From JAFECT01 sp036501825 (GTDB lineage Bacteria > Pseudomonadota > Alphaproteobacteria > Caulobacterales > Caulobacteraceae): a stretch of 64,000 nt of DNA. The notes beneath the pieces are model-generated. The model had not been told where the DNA came from. It saw nothing but the letters and a program-made list of their open reading frames with translations, and did no database searches. Positions 25,216 through 34,709 of the stretch are shown here, piece by piece; the stretch's first letter is position 1, and each line of letters starts with the position of its first letter. The translations under genes were made by a program, and so were the position numbers. Where the stretch lies: positions 1 to 64,000 of the forward strand of contig DASXZP010000026.1 in the NCBI GenBank assembly GCA_036501825.1, read 5' to 3'.

Positions 25216-26133
25216 ATGACGACGACCGACGTGGCGTGGCCGCACAAGACGCGCGAGCTGCACAATCACCACATGGATTCCACGATCTGGGATCGGTTCA
25301 AGTTCCGCGACGACGACGTGATCGTGGCCACCTACGGCAAGTCGGGCACCACCTGGACCCAGCACATCGTGGGCCAGTTGCTTTACGCCGGTGATCCGTC
25401 GATCAAGATCTCCAACATTTCACCCTGGCTCGACCTGCGCATCATGCCGCCGGAGATGATGGGCGCGCTCGAGGCCCAGACTCACCGGCGCGTGGTCAAG
25501 ACCCACCTGCCGCTCGACGCGCTGACCTTCTCGCCCAGGGCCAAGTACCTCTATGTCGCGCGCGACGGCCGCGACGTGATCTTCAGCATGTACAACCACC
25601 ACGCCTCGGCCAACGAGCTCTGGTACGACAAGCTGAACAACACGCCGGGCCTCGTCGGTCCCAAGATCGAGCCGCCCGATCCCGACATCCGCCGCTATTT
25701 CCGCAACTGGGTCGAACAGGACGGGGCGCCGTTCTGGCCGTTCTGGGACAACATCCGCACCTGGTACGCGGCGCGCAACCTGCCGAACGTGCACATGGTG
25801 CATTTCGCGCGGCTGAAAGCAGATCCGGAAGGAGAAATCCGCGCTATCGCCGATTTCCTCGACGTCGACGTCGATCAGGCGGCATGGCCCGAAATCTTCG
25901 AACACTGCACCTTCGCGTGGATGAAGGCGCACGCGGCCCAGGTGTCGCCGCTCGGCGGCGCGATCTTCAACGGCGGCGCCGACAGCTTCATCTACAAGGG
26001 CGTCAACGGCCGCTGGAAGGACGTGCTCTCGCCGGAGGAGTCGGCGATGTACGAAGCCAGGGCGCTGCAGGAACTGGGTCCCGAGTGCGCGCACTGGCTG
26101 GCGACCGGTGAACGGGAAGCGGTTGACGCCTGA
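25216..26133 (+). CDS. Sulfotransferase domain protein
   Basis: 305 residues of the cytosolic sulfotransferase fold. The 5'-phosphosulfate loop is YGKSGTTWTQHI at about 40-51. The 3'-phosphate binding region is YLYVARDGRDVIFSMYNH (about 114-131), and the C-terminal YKGVNGRWKD matches the KGxxGxWK signature. It moves sulfate from PAPS to a hydroxyl or amine. PAPS is supplied by the CysD/CysNC enzymes encoded about 2.3 kb away. The ATG at 25216 is chosen over an upstream in-frame start since the conserved fold begins soon after. Confidence 0.92.
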   Translation: MTTTDVAWPHKTRELHNHHMDSTIWDRFKFRDDDVIVATYGKSGTTWTQHIVGQLLYAGDPSIKISNISPWLDLRIMPPEMMGALEAQTHRRVVKTHLPLDALTFSPRAKYLYVARDGRDVIFSMYNHHASANELWYDKLNNTPGLVGPKIEPPDPDIRRYFRNWVEQDGAPFWPFWDNIRTWYAARNLPNVHMVHFARLKADPEGEIRAIADFLDVDVDQAAWPEIFEHCTFAWMKAHAAQVSPLGGAIFNGGADSFIYKGVNGRWKDVLSPEESAMYEARALQELGPECAHWLATGEREAVDA

Positions 26134-26226
26134 AGGGGAACGTTTCGCGACCGACGGTATCGTGATTGGGTCCCGCCGCGGGACCGGCCTATCTCGTCTG
26201 CCCACGGCAGACCAAGGAATGGGATC

Positions 26227-27048
26227 ATGGCCTACTTCACCACCAAGGACGGTACGCAGATCTTTTTCAACGACTGGGGGGCTGGCCAGGCGGTGGTGTT
26301 CAGCCATGGCTGGCCGCTGAACGCGGATGCGTTCGAGGACCAGATGTTCTTCCTGGCGTCGCACGGCTTCCGCTGTATCGCCCACGACCGGCGCGGCCAC
26401 GGCCGTTCGAGCCAGCCGTGGAACGGCAACGATATGGACACCTATGCCGACGATCTGGCGGCGCTTGTGGCGCACCTGGACGTGAAAAACGCCGTGCACG
26501 TCGGCCATTCAACCGGCGGCGGCGAGGTCGCGCGCTATATCGGCCGGCACGGTACGAGCCGGGTCGCCAAGGCGGTGCTGATTGGCGCGGTGCCGCCGGT
26601 GATGGTGAAGAAGGACAGCAATCCCGAAGGCACGCCGATCGAGGCCTTCGACGGCATTCGCGCCGGCGTGTTGAAGGACCGCTCGCAGTTCTGGAAGGAC
26701 CTGTCGATGGCCTTCTACGGCTACAACCGTCCGAACGCCCAGGTCTCGGAAGGCGTGCGCGAGGCGTTCTGGCGCGCGGGGATGCAGGCCGGCATGCCGG
26801 CCTCGTACTTCTGCGTGAAGGCGTTCTCGGAAACCGACATGACCGAGGACCTGAAGAAGATCGACCGGCCGATGCTGATCCTACACGGCGACGACGATCA
26901 AATCGTGCCGATCGCGGATTCGGCGATGAAGTCGGTGAAGCTGGCGCCGCAGGCTACGCTGAAAGTCATCGCAGGCGGCCCGCACGGCATGTGCACGACG
27001 AAGAAGGACGAGATCAACGCCGCGCTGCTGGAGTTCCTCAAGAACTGA
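26227..27048 (+). CDS. Alpha/beta hydrolase, non-haem chloroperoxidase type
   Basis: 273 residues. The nucleophile elbow GHSTGGGE puts the catalytic serine at 95. The acid is in LHGDDDQIVP (about 220) and the histidine in GGPHGM (about 252). FSHGWPLNADAFEDQM and RRGHGRSSQPW are the hallmark segments of bacterial cofactor-free haloperoxidases, which in practice act as esterases or perhydrolases. It stands 93 bases after the sulfotransferase gene, and convergent with the MBL-fold gene. Confidence 0.92.
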   Translation: MAYFTTKDGTQIFFNDWGAGQAVVFSHGWPLNADAFEDQMFFLASHGFRCIAHDRRGHGRSSQPWNGNDMDTYADDLAALVAHLDVKNAVHVGHSTGGGEVARYIGRHGTSRVAKAVLIGAVPPVMVKKDSNPEGTPIEAFDGIRAGVLKDRSQFWKDLSMAFYGYNRPNAQVSEGVREAFWRAGMQAGMPASYFCVKAFSETDMTEDLKKIDRPMLILHGDDDQIVPIADSAMKSVKLAPQATLKVIAGGPHGMCTTKKDEINAALLEFLKN

Positions 27049-27106
27049 GACTCTTAAACTCCGCTCATGCTCGCGAAAGCGGGGATGACCGGAGGACGGG
27101 GAAGGT

Positions 27107-27739
27107 TTAGACGAGACCTGCTTCGAGCTCCCGAAACATCATAACCCGTGCCTTCGCATCGACCGTGCGCCAGGGCGTCGGCGTTGCAGCGAATGAGTTC
27201 GACAGGATCACGTCGAACTTGATCTTGGCAAGCGCCCGCACCGTTTCGAGCATCGTCGCGCGCTTGGGCGTCGTAACCCAGTACTGCCATTCGTCGTTCA
27301 CCGGCACGAGGGTGTCGCCGATGAACAGACGTCGCTGACCCGCATGCGTCCAGAGATAGGACAGGGCGCCGGGCGTGTGGCCTGGGGTCGGAATGATCTC
27401 GAAGTCCGGCGCCAGTTTCGCAGCGCGACACGGCAGGGTGTGGGTAACGGTGACGCCCTGCGTCTTCAGCGCCTTGGCTTCGACATCGCTGGCGGTCAGG
27501 CCCGGACCCAGCTTTTCGGCAAAGGCCTGTGTGTGCGGCACGGCGTGGTGACGGTCGCCGAGCAGGATGTGCGCCACGCCGCCCAGCTTCGTGATTTCCT
27601 TTTCGGCGCCCGAGATATCCGCCTTGGTCGCGAGCAGAATGTTGCCCTCAGGCCGGCGCAGGAAATAGGTGACTGGCGTTTTCGGCGCGGCCCGCTTTGG
27701 CGCGATCACGAACAGCGACGGGAGGATTTCGCTCAGCAC
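27107..27739 (-). CDS. Metallo-beta-lactamase-fold hydrolase with atypical metal motif
   Basis: 210 residues. The fold is recognisable from ILLGDRHHAVPH (about 58-69), PTPGHTPGALSYLW (about 117-130) and LFIGDTLVPV. The usual HxHxDH motif is replaced by the H-H-A-V-P-H arrangement, so the metal site is probably changed or has only one metal. It lies one base after the stop of the SDR gene, with a GTG start, and the two are likely co-transcribed. The substrate is unknown. Confidence 0.75.
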   Translation of the reverse strand: MLSEILPSLFVIAPKRAAPKTPVTYFLRRPEGNILLATKADISGAEKEITKLGGVAHILLGDRHHAVPHTQAFAEKLGPGLTASDVEAKALKTQGVTVTHTLPCRAAKLAPDFEIIPTPGHTPGALSYLWTHAGQRRLFIGDTLVPVNDEWQYWVTTPKRATMLETVRALAKIKFDVILSNSFAATPTPWRTVDAKARVMMFRELEAGLV

Positions 27740-27740
27740 C

Positions 27741-28436
27741 TCAGACGCCGCCGGTGACAGGGATCAACGCGCCGGTGACCGCGCTCGCTTCTTCCGAGGC
27801 GAGGAACAGGAGGACGTTTGCCAAGGCCTTGGGCGAGACCCACAGAGCGTAATCCGCGTCCGGCATGTCCTTGCGGTTTGCCGGGGTGTCGATGATCGAG
27901 GGCAGCACCGCGTTGACGGTGATCTGGCCCTTGGTCTCCTGCGCCAGGCTTTCGGTCAGTTTATGCACGCCGGCTTTCGACGCGGCATAGGCGCCCATGC
28001 CGGCGGCGGCGTTCAGCGCGCCATTGGCGCCGATGTTGACGATGCGGCCCGAGCCGGACCGGATCAGGTGCGGCAGGGCGGCGCGCGAGGCGTTGGCGGC
28101 GGTTTCGACGTTGAGGGTGAACATCCTGGACCACGCGGCCGGGTCGCCGTCGGCCAGGGTCTGCCAGACGAAGCCGCCCGCGATGTTCAACAGCGCGTCG
28201 AGCCGTCCGAAGCGTTCGATCACCGTCTCGATGGCGCGGCGTGCGTCGTCGGCTTTGGTCAGGTCGATGCGGCCGAGCGCCAGACCGTTCGAGGCAAGAG
28301 CAGCTTCCAACTCCGAGGGTGGCGCGGGCGAGAAATCCAGCGCGGCGACCGACCAGCCGCGCCCGGCGGCCTCGATTGCCACCGCGCGACCCAGAGCGCC
28401 GAACCCGCCCGTGATGGCCACGACCCTGCCGCTCAT
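27741..28436 (-). CDS. SDR family oxidoreductase
   Basis: 231 residues. The cofactor motif is ITGGFGALGRA at about 8-18, LNIAGG takes the place of NNAG (about 88), and the catalytic YAASK is at about 158-162. A C-terminal TGALIPVTGG is as in classical SDRs. It begins 19 bases downstream of the cysNC stop, so it may be the distal part of that transcript. It is followed at once by the MBL-fold gene. Substrate cannot be predicted. Confidence 0.88.
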   Translation of the reverse strand: MSGRVVAITGGFGALGRAVAIEAAGRGWSVAALDFSPAPPSELEAALASNGLALGRIDLTKADDARRAIETVIERFGRLDALLNIAGGFVWQTLADGDPAAWSRMFTLNVETAANASRAALPHLIRSGSGRIVNIGANGALNAAAGMGAYAASKAGVHKLTESLAQETKGQITVNAVLPSIIDTPANRKDMPDADYALWVSPKALANVLLFLASEEASAVTGALIPVTGGV

Positions 28437-28455
28437 GTGTTCGCCTCCGTCGCGA

Positions 28456-30360
28456 TCAGTCGATGACCTTGCGGTCCTTCAGCGCCAGCAGCACCGCATC
28501 CGCCGCCTGTTCCGCCGACTGTTGTGAGGTGTCGACGCGGATTTCGGCGTGTTCGGGCGCCTCGTAGGGGCTGTCCACGCCGGTGAAGTGCTTCAGCTTG
28601 CCGGCGCGGGCCTTCTTGTAGAGGCCTTTCACATCGCGTTCTTCGGCGACCGCCAGCGGGGTGTCGACATAGACCTCGATGAACTCGCCGTCCTCCATCA
28701 TCTGGCGCGCCATATCGCGCTCGGCGCGGAAGGGCGAGATGAAGGAGACGATGACGATCAGGCCCGCATCGGTCATCAACCGCGCTACCTCGGCCACGCG
28801 GCGGATGTTCTCCACCCGGTCGGCGTCGGTGAAGCCCAGGTCGCGGTTCAGGCCATGGCGGACGTTGTCGCCGTCGAGGATGTAGGTGTGGCGGCCCTCG
28901 GCGTGCAGCTTCTTTTCGAGAATGTTGGCGATGGTCGACTTGCCGGCGCCGGAGAGGCCGGTGAACCATAGCACTGCCTGGCGCTGGCGCTTCTGCTCGG
29001 CGCGGGCGGTGCGGGTGACGTCGAGCGCCTGCCAGTGAATGTTGTGGGAACGGCGCAGCGCAAAGCGGATCATCCCCGCCGCCACCGTCGCGTTCGACAT
29101 GCGGTCGATCAGGATGAAACCGCCGAGGTCGCGGTTCTCTTCGTACGGGTCGAAGGCGATCGGCTGGTCGAGCGACATGTTGCAGACCGCGATCTCGTTC
29201 AGCTCGAGCGTCTTGGCCGCCAGCTCTTCCAGGGTGTTGACGTTGATCTTGTGCTTGATCTCGGTGACCTGGGCCGCGACCAGCTTCGTCCCCAGCTTCA
29301 GCCAGTAAGGACGCCCGGGCAGCAGCTCTTCGTCCGACATCCACACCAGCGTGGTTTCGAACTGGTCGGCCACTTCCGGCGGATGGTTGGCGGCCGACAA
29401 CACGTCGCCGCGCGACACGTCGATCTCGTCGGCGAGGGTGAGCGTCACCGACTGGCCCGCCACGGCATGTTCAAGATCACCGTCCCAGGTCACGATACGC
29501 TCGACTTTCGACATTCGGCCCGAGGGACAAACGCGCAGTTGGTCGCCCGGCGCCACCGTGCCCGCCGCGATCAGCCCGGTGAAGCCGCGGAAGTCGAGGT
29601 CGGGGCGGTTCACCCACTGCACCGGCATGCGGAATGGCTCGCGCTTCAGCCGGTCTTCGTCCAGCGGCACGGTCTCAAGGTGGTCCATCAGGGTGGGACC
29701 CGTGTACCAGGACGTGTGCTCGCTCTTGAAGGCGATGTTGTCGCCCTTCAGGCCCGAGATCGGGATCGTGACGACGCTCTCCAGGCCGATCTTGCGGGCG
29801 AAGGCGGCGTAGTTGGAGGCGATGTCCTCGTAGGTGGTGCGCGACCAGTTCACCAGGTCCATCTTGTTCACCGCCAGCACCACGTTCTTGATGCCGATCA
29901 GCGAGACCAGGAACGAGTGACGCCGCGTCTGGGTCAGCACGCCCTTGCGCGCATCGATCAGAATGACCGCGAGGTCGGCGGTCGAGGCGCCGGTGACCAT
30001 GTTGCGCGTGTACTGCTCATGGCCGGGCGTGTCGGCGACGATGAACTTGCGCTTGTCGGTGGAGAAGAAGCGGTAGGCGACGTCGATGGTGATGCCTTGC
30101 TCACGCTCGGCGGCCAGGCCGTCGACCAGCAGGGCGAAATCGATCTCGCCGCCCTGGGTGCCGACCTTCTTCGAGTCGGCTTCCAGCGCCGCCATCTGGT
30201 CCTCGAAGATCATCTTCGAATCGTAGAGCAGCCGCCCGATCAGGGTCGACTTGCCGTCGTCCACCGAACCGCAGGTGATGAAGCGCAACAGCGACTTGTG
30301 CTGGTGCTGCTCCAGATAGGCGTCGATGTCGGTCGCGATGAGATCCGAAACGTGAGCCAT
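28456..30360 (-). CDS. cysNC: Bifunctional sulfate adenylyltransferase subunit 1 / APS kinase (CysNC)
   Basis: 634 residues. The N-terminal part (to about 445) is the CysN GTPase: CGSVDDGKSTLIGRLLYDS at about 31-49, DTPGHEQYTRNM, and NKMDL. Its GTP hydrolysis drives ATP sulfurylase. The C-terminal about 175 residues are APS kinase, with GLSGAGKSTIAN near residue 465. Together with CysD they turn sulfate into PAPS. The start overlaps the cysD stop by one base (TGATG). PAPS feeds cysteine synthesis and the nearby sulfotransferase. The fusion is common in proteobacteria. Confidence 0.97.
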   Translation of the reverse strand: MAHVSDLIATDIDAYLEQHQHKSLLRFITCGSVDDGKSTLIGRLLYDSKMIFEDQMAALEADSKKVGTQGGEIDFALLVDGLAAEREQGITIDVAYRFFSTDKRKFIVADTPGHEQYTRNMVTGASTADLAVILIDARKGVLTQTRRHSFLVSLIGIKNVVLAVNKMDLVNWSRTTYEDIASNYAAFARKIGLESVVTIPISGLKGDNIAFKSEHTSWYTGPTLMDHLETVPLDEDRLKREPFRMPVQWVNRPDLDFRGFTGLIAAGTVAPGDQLRVCPSGRMSKVERIVTWDGDLEHAVAGQSVTLTLADEIDVSRGDVLSAANHPPEVADQFETTLVWMSDEELLPGRPYWLKLGTKLVAAQVTEIKHKINVNTLEELAAKTLELNEIAVCNMSLDQPIAFDPYEENRDLGGFILIDRMSNATVAAGMIRFALRRSHNIHWQALDVTRTARAEQKRQRQAVLWFTGLSGAGKSTIANILEKKLHAEGRHTYILDGDNVRHGLNRDLGFTDADRVENIRRVAEVARLMTDAGLIVIVSFISPFRAERDMARQMMEDGEFIEVYVDTPLAVAEERDVKGLYKKARAGKLKHFTGVDSPYEAPEHAEIRVDTSQQSAEQAADAVLLALKDRKVID

Positions 30361-31340
30361 CAGAAATAGCCCTCCTGTTTCTTCTTCTCCATCGAGGCGG
30401 CCTGGTCGTGGTCGATCATCCGGCCCTGGCGCTCCGACGTGGTGGTCAGCAGCATTTCCTGGATGACGTCGGTGAGCGTCGCCGCCTCGCTCTCGACCGC
30501 GCCGGACAGCGGGTAGCAGCCGAGCGTGCGGAAGCGCACCTTCTTCATCATCGGGACTTCGCCGTCCCTCAGACGCATGCGTTCGTCATCGACCATGATC
30601 AGCGTGCCGTCACGCTCGACCACGGGCCGTTCGGCGGCGAAATAGAGCGGCACGATCTCGATGCCTTCGAGATGGATGTATTGCCAGATGTCGAGCTCGG
30701 TCCAGTTCGAGATCGGGAAGACGCGGATCGACTCGCCCTTGTGCTTCTTGGCGTTGTACAAGCGCCAGAGCTCGGGCCGCTGGTTCTTCGGATCCCAGCG
30801 ATGTTGCGCCGAGCGGAACGAGAACACGCGTTCCTTGGCGCGGCTCTTCTCCTCATCGCGCCGCGCGCCGCCGAAAGCCGCGTCGAAGCCGTAGTGGTCG
30901 AGCGCCTGCTTCAGGCCCTGGGTCTTCCAGATGTCGGTGTGCAGGGCCGAGCCGTGGTCGAACGGGTTGATGCCCTTCTCGACCGCGTCGGGATTCTTAT
31001 AGACCAGCAGTTCAAAGCCGACGTCGCGGGCCATCTTGTCGCGCAGTTCGTACATGGCTTTGAACTTCCACGTCGTGTCGACGTGCAGCAGCGGGAAGGG
31101 CGGCGGCTGGGGGAAGAAGGCCTTGCGCGCCAGGTGCAGCATGACCGCTGAGTCCTTGCCGATCGAATAGAGCATGACCGGGCGTTCGCACTCGGCCACC
31201 ACCTCGCGCAGGATGTGGATGCTCTCGGCCTCCAGCCGCTGCAGGTGGGTCAGGCGCTCGGCGCCAAGTCCCAGGGCGGGGTCAACATTGGCCTGGGCCA
31301 GGCCCAGACTTGCACCCGGCGATGACGTCTTGGCGGTCAA
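30360..31340 (-). CDS. cysD: Sulfate adenylyltransferase subunit 2 (CysD)
   Basis: 326 residues. The PP-loop-like motif SIGKDSAVMLHL is at about 60-71, GGARRDEEKSRAKE at about 159-172, and the C-terminal GRMIDHDQAASMEKKK is typical. It forms APS from sulfate and ATP with CysN. The start is a TTG at 31340, preceded 5 bases upstream by AGGAAG. It gives about 25 more N-terminal residues than the usual family start at LTHLQRLEAESIHI. First gene of cysD-cysNC and divergent from the VanW-family gene. Confidence 0.96.
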   Translation of the reverse strand: MTAKTSSPGASLGLAQANVDPALGLGAERLTHLQRLEAESIHILREVVAECERPVMLYSIGKDSAVMLHLARKAFFPQPPPFPLLHVDTTWKFKAMYELRDKMARDVGFELLVYKNPDAVEKGINPFDHGSALHTDIWKTQGLKQALDHYGFDAAFGGARRDEEKSRAKERVFSFRSAQHRWDPKNQRPELWRLYNAKKHKGESIRVFPISNWTELDIWQYIHLEGIEIVPLYFAAERPVVERDGTLIMVDDERMRLRDGEVPMMKKVRFRTLGCYPLSGAVESEAATLTDVIQEMLLTTTSERQGRMIDHDQAASMEKKKQEGYF

Positions 31341-31573
31341 GCGAGCTTCCTAAACCCCGGCGTTTGCGGCCGTTTTCCCCGAATGAAGGGCCTCACAGAA
31401 ACCATGCGAGCCCGCGACGCAAGCCCGGAAAACTCCAGGCAAGGGCGACCTTTCCTCCTAGCTGGGCGGGGCAGGGGGCGAAGTCCAGGGCGTCGGCCGG
31501 CCGGCGGGTGCGGAAAGCCTTGTTTCCAAGGGATGGCGGTTGCCGCGGGCCGGCGCTGGGCCATACTCGGGCC

Positions 31574-33343
31574 ATGGGTCGCCTTCCCGAGCCAGGGAGC
31601 TTGGTCGCCAGTCCCGCTGAGCCGGACTGGACCCCGCCCACGCGCCTGGGCTCGGCGGTGTTTGCGGCCAAGTCGGCGGTGTTCCAGGCCAGGCGGGGGT
31701 TCGAGGACCTCATCGGCGGCCCTGCCCGGCACGGACGCGGCGAGGCGCCCGGCTTTCCCGCCGTCGTCGCCCAATCGATCACCCCGCTCTGGTCCGATGA
31801 GCGCCAGGCCGAGGGCGGCCACCAGCGCGGCAAGGTGCACAATCTGCGCCGCGCCTGCGCCGCCCTGAACGGCGTGCAGATTCCCGCGGGCCAGGTGTTC
31901 AGCTTCTGGCGCCAGGTCGGGCCCGCGACGCGCGCGCGCGGCTACGCGAGCGGGCGGATGCTGCAGCAGGGGTGTCTGGTGCCGTCGACCGGCGGCGGTC
32001 TCTGCCAGCTTTCCAACGCGCTCTATCAGGCGGCCCTCGATGCGGACTGCGAGATCGTCGAGCGGCACGGCCACTCGCGCGTGGTGCCGGGGTCGGTGGC
32101 TGAGGTCGGCCGCGATGCGACGGTGGCCTGGAACTACGTCGACCTGCGCTTTCGCCCACAGCAACCGTTGTTGATCGAAGCACGCCTGACCGCCGACCAG
32201 CTCATCATCCGGATGCGCGCTGCGCAGGCCACGACGCGGCCGCTACGCGCAGCAACGCCGGTCATTGAACGCGCGCTCGCCAACGTACGCACTTGCTCGA
32301 CCTGCAACGAGGCCGCCTGTTTCCGCCACGACCGCGCCAAGGGCGCCGTTGTGGAGGACCGCACCGCCTGGCTCGTCGATGAGAACTGGCCCGAGTTCCA
32401 GGCCTATGCCGCGCAAGCCTGCGGCCCCGAAGACCTGCTCGCCACCCCTTTCGCGGACGCGATAGCGCCGACGCGCTACCGTTGGAACGCCAAGGGATTT
32501 CAACACCGCGGCTCCGCCGACGTCGAGGCGTTCTCGCGCGTGCTGGCGCTGCGCCGCAACTGGCCGACCAACGCCCAGCGGCGCCAGGCCGAACTCGACA
32601 GCGCGGGCAAAATCGCAAAGCGCCTCGCGCGACTGGCCGGGCCGGAGGTCGAACGCCTGGTTGTCGCGCAATCCCTGCTGCCGTTCCTCTGGCGGGAGGG
32701 GGAGCTCGGCGGCCGCCGTTACGACGTGCTGATGACGCGCCCGCCGATGGACGCGCTGCAGGCGTGGCTGGACGCGGCGTTCACCCGTCACCCGGACCGC
32801 AAATCGCTGAGCGATTTCCGCGCACCGCCCTGGCTCGCCGAAGCCGAACGGGCCGCCCTCGCCGGCGCCGCGCGCGTAATCACGCCGCACGCCGCCATCG
32901 CCGACCTGTTCGGCGCCCGCGCGGTCGAGATTCCATGGTCAACGCCGAAACCGCAAACGCGATCAAGCGACGTGCAACCACGCCGCATCGCCTTCCCCGG
33001 CCCGACCGTCGCGCGCAAGGGCGCGTGGGAAGTGCGTGAGGCGGCGCGCGCGCTCGATCTCCAGGTCATGCTGCTGGGCTCGGAGCTGGAAGGCGAGGGC
33101 TTCTGGGACGGCGTGCGCGTGATGCATCCGTCCGGAGACTGGGTCGATGGCGTCGCGGCGGTGGTCCAGCCGGCGGTGGTGGAGGAACAACCGCGGCGTC
33201 TGCTCGCGGCGCTGGCGGCAGGCGTTCCGGTTGTGGCGACCCCGGCTTGCGGGCTCAGGCCGCGCGAAGGCCTTACCATCGTTCCAGTCGGCGATGCCGC
33301 GGCCCTCACAACGTCACTCGGGCGCCTTTTTGGCAACGCCTGA
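31574..33343 (+). CDS. VanW family protein fused to a glycosyltransferase-like domain
   Basis: 589 residues. Residues about 95-225 are a VanW domain: NGVQIPAGQVFSFWRQVGP, then GGGLCQLSNALYQAAL and IVERHGHSRVVPGS. A cysteine-bearing middle part follows (CSTCNEAACF). The last about 300 residues resemble a GT-B glycosyltransferase: ARVITPHAAIADLFG, RIAFPGPTVARKG, VMLLGSELEGEG and LAALAAGVPVVATPACG. VanW is of unknown function and was named from vancomycin-resistance clusters, although here in a Gram-negative. Fusion to a glycosyltransferase-like part suggests a role in envelope glycans. The ATG at 31574 is the most likely start. The 3' end overlaps the convergent gene by 30 bases. Confidence 0.82.
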   Translation: MGRLPEPGSLVASPAEPDWTPPTRLGSAVFAAKSAVFQARRGFEDLIGGPARHGRGEAPGFPAVVAQSITPLWSDERQAEGGHQRGKVHNLRRACAALNGVQIPAGQVFSFWRQVGPATRARGYASGRMLQQGCLVPSTGGGLCQLSNALYQAALDADCEIVERHGHSRVVPGSVAEVGRDATVAWNYVDLRFRPQQPLLIEARLTADQLIIRMRAAQATTRPLRAATPVIERALANVRTCSTCNEAACFRHDRAKGAVVEDRTAWLVDENWPEFQAYAAQACGPEDLLATPFADAIAPTRYRWNAKGFQHRGSADVEAFSRVLALRRNWPTNAQRRQAELDSAGKIAKRLARLAGPEVERLVVAQSLLPFLWREGELGGRRYDVLMTRPPMDALQAWLDAAFTRHPDRKSLSDFRAPPWLAEAERAALAGAARVITPHAAIADLFGARAVEIPWSTPKPQTRSSDVQPRRIAFPGPTVARKGAWEVREAARALDLQVMLLGSELEGEGFWDGVRVMHPSGDWVDGVAAVVQPAVVEEQPRRLLAALAAGVPVVATPACGLRPREGLTIVPVGDAAALTTSLGRLFGNA

Positions 33344-34027
33344 CGGCGAACTTTGCGCGGTCGCCCGCGCCCATTCCTCGATTTCGCTCTGCACTTGGGC
33401 GACATCGGCTGGGTCGCGTAGCTCTCTCTGAATCGTAAGCCGAATGAGCTGCGAACCGCGCAGAGCGAGAGCGTCCGAATTGACCTTGGTCACGGTGGCT
33501 TGTCTGCCGTCCAGATTGAGGACGTACGTCCTTATTGAGGTCACGACGTAGTAGCGGGTATCGTTTTGATCAATCGAAACCAATACCGGCTTTACGGAGA
33601 TCATCGTTGGCGACGGCGTCGAGCCGTTACCCTTGATCAGCGCATTCAACCGAGCGGTATATGTCTCTTTGAATTCCTTGCTCAACGGATCGAAATCTTT
33701 CCATTGCGCTTTCACCGTTGCCAGTAGGTTTTCGAGGTCCGCCGTTGTGAATCCTACTCTTCGGAGCGAAATTGCGAAGGCGTATTCACCCCGCGTCGAC
33801 ACGGCCTGGGCCGCAGTCGGCGTCATGACCTCTTGTCCTGATTGGAAGCAACCGAGGAATTCGCCGCCGAGTGTTTTGGCGATGCGTATCTCCGCCAAGG
33901 CGAAGCGATCGCCTGGAGCACAAGGTTTCAGGCCGGGAGGAGCCGGAAAGTCGCAGGGCGTGTCGGCGGAGGCAGCACCCCACGCCAATAGACCGAGGGT
34001 CAGTAGGCTTGCGAACTGCGGCTTCAC
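33314..34027 (-). CDS. Hypothetical secreted protein (237 aa)
   Basis: 237 residues with a signal peptide (MKPQFASLLTLGLLAWGAASA) and two cysteines shortly after it that could pair (CDFPAPPGLKPC). The rest is a mixed alpha/beta protein without a family I recognise. Its 3' end overlaps the convergent VanW-family gene by 30 bases. Codon pattern is less GC-rich than the neighbours. Located in the periplasm or outer membrane, function unknown. Confidence 0.65.
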   Translation of the reverse strand: MKPQFASLLTLGLLAWGAASADTPCDFPAPPGLKPCAPGDRFALAEIRIAKTLGGEFLGCFQSGQEVMTPTAAQAVSTRGEYAFAISLRRVGFTTADLENLLATVKAQWKDFDPLSKEFKETYTARLNALIKGNGSTPSPTMISVKPVLVSIDQNDTRYYVVTSIRTYVLNLDGRQATVTKVNSDALALRGSQLIRLTIQRELRDPADVAQVQSEIEEWARATAQSSPSGVAKKAPE

Positions 34028-34064
34028 AGGACCCTCAATTCGACGCCCGCCCGACGCGCCCGGT

Positions 34065-34544
34065 CTAGGCGACCTGGCGCTGGTCCGGTTCGGCCGGCTT
34101 TACGAAGCGGCCCAGCAGGGTCAGCAGGGCCGCCGCGTTGATCGGCTTGGCGATGTGGGCGTCGGCGCCCACGGCCATCACCATTTCGGCGTGCTCGGGC
34201 ATGGCGTTGGCGGTGAGGAAGACGATGTAGGCGCGCGGCGCTTCGCCCCGCATCTCGCGGGTGCGGATAAAGCGGGCGGCGTCCAGGCCGTCCATCACCG
34301 GCATCTGCATGTCCATCAGGATCACGTCGAAGGGGTTGTTGGCCGAAGCCTCGACCGCCTGGGCCCCGTTCTCGACCATGACAAGGTCCACCGGCGTGTT
34401 GGCCAGGATCAGCTCGATGACCTTGCGGTTGACCGGGTGGTCCTCGGCCACGAGCACGCGCGGCCGGCGCGGCGCGGGCGCGGCTTCTTGGCTTTCCGGG
34501 GCGTCCGAAGGTTCGCCTTCGGGGGGAGGGACTTGGTTTTCCAC
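34065..34544 (-). CDS. Single-domain response regulator (receiver protein)
   Basis: 159 residues. After a Pro/Glu-rich leader (1-27) comes one receiver domain: VLVAEDHPVNRKV (about 30-42), the phospho-acceptor D78 in DVILMDMQMPVMDG, and the lysine in AKPI. The sequence style (AEDHPVNRKV) is that of receiver domains found at the end of hybrid kinases. No output domain is present. It likely acts through protein contact or in a phosphorelay; an Hpt protein is encoded about 10 kb away at 44994, but pairing is only a guess. Confidence 0.88.
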   Translation of the reverse strand: MENQVPPPEGEPSDAPESQEAAPAPRRPRVLVAEDHPVNRKVIELILANTPVDLVMVENGAQAVEASANNPFDVILMDMQMPVMDGLDAARFIRTREMRGEAPRAYIVFLTANAMPEHAEMVMAVGADAHIAKPINAAALLTLLGRFVKPAEPDQRQVA

Positions 34545-34709
34545 GGCTCATGCTCCCGACTGAAGCCTGGGGAGTATGGTCGCCACCCGTTAAGGACGCG
34601 TGCCGATGTTTCGTTAACGGCGGCGGTCGGAGGGAAGGTAACCCGCTTGACGCGGGCGGGTAACCCGCCCATCTGCGCCAAAGCTCGGCGTTTGAAATGG
34701 ACGATGATT

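Noticed and set aside
23724..27048. Natural-product gene cluster (decarboxylase, sulfotransferase, haloperoxidase)
   Set aside because: No core synthase, NRPS, PKS or precursor peptide is nearby; the genes have separate promoters and ordinary family homologues.
29035..30369. 444-codon plus-strand frame over cysNC
   Set aside because: It mirrors the codons of a certain enzyme gene; the translation is Arg/His/Val-rich without motifs.
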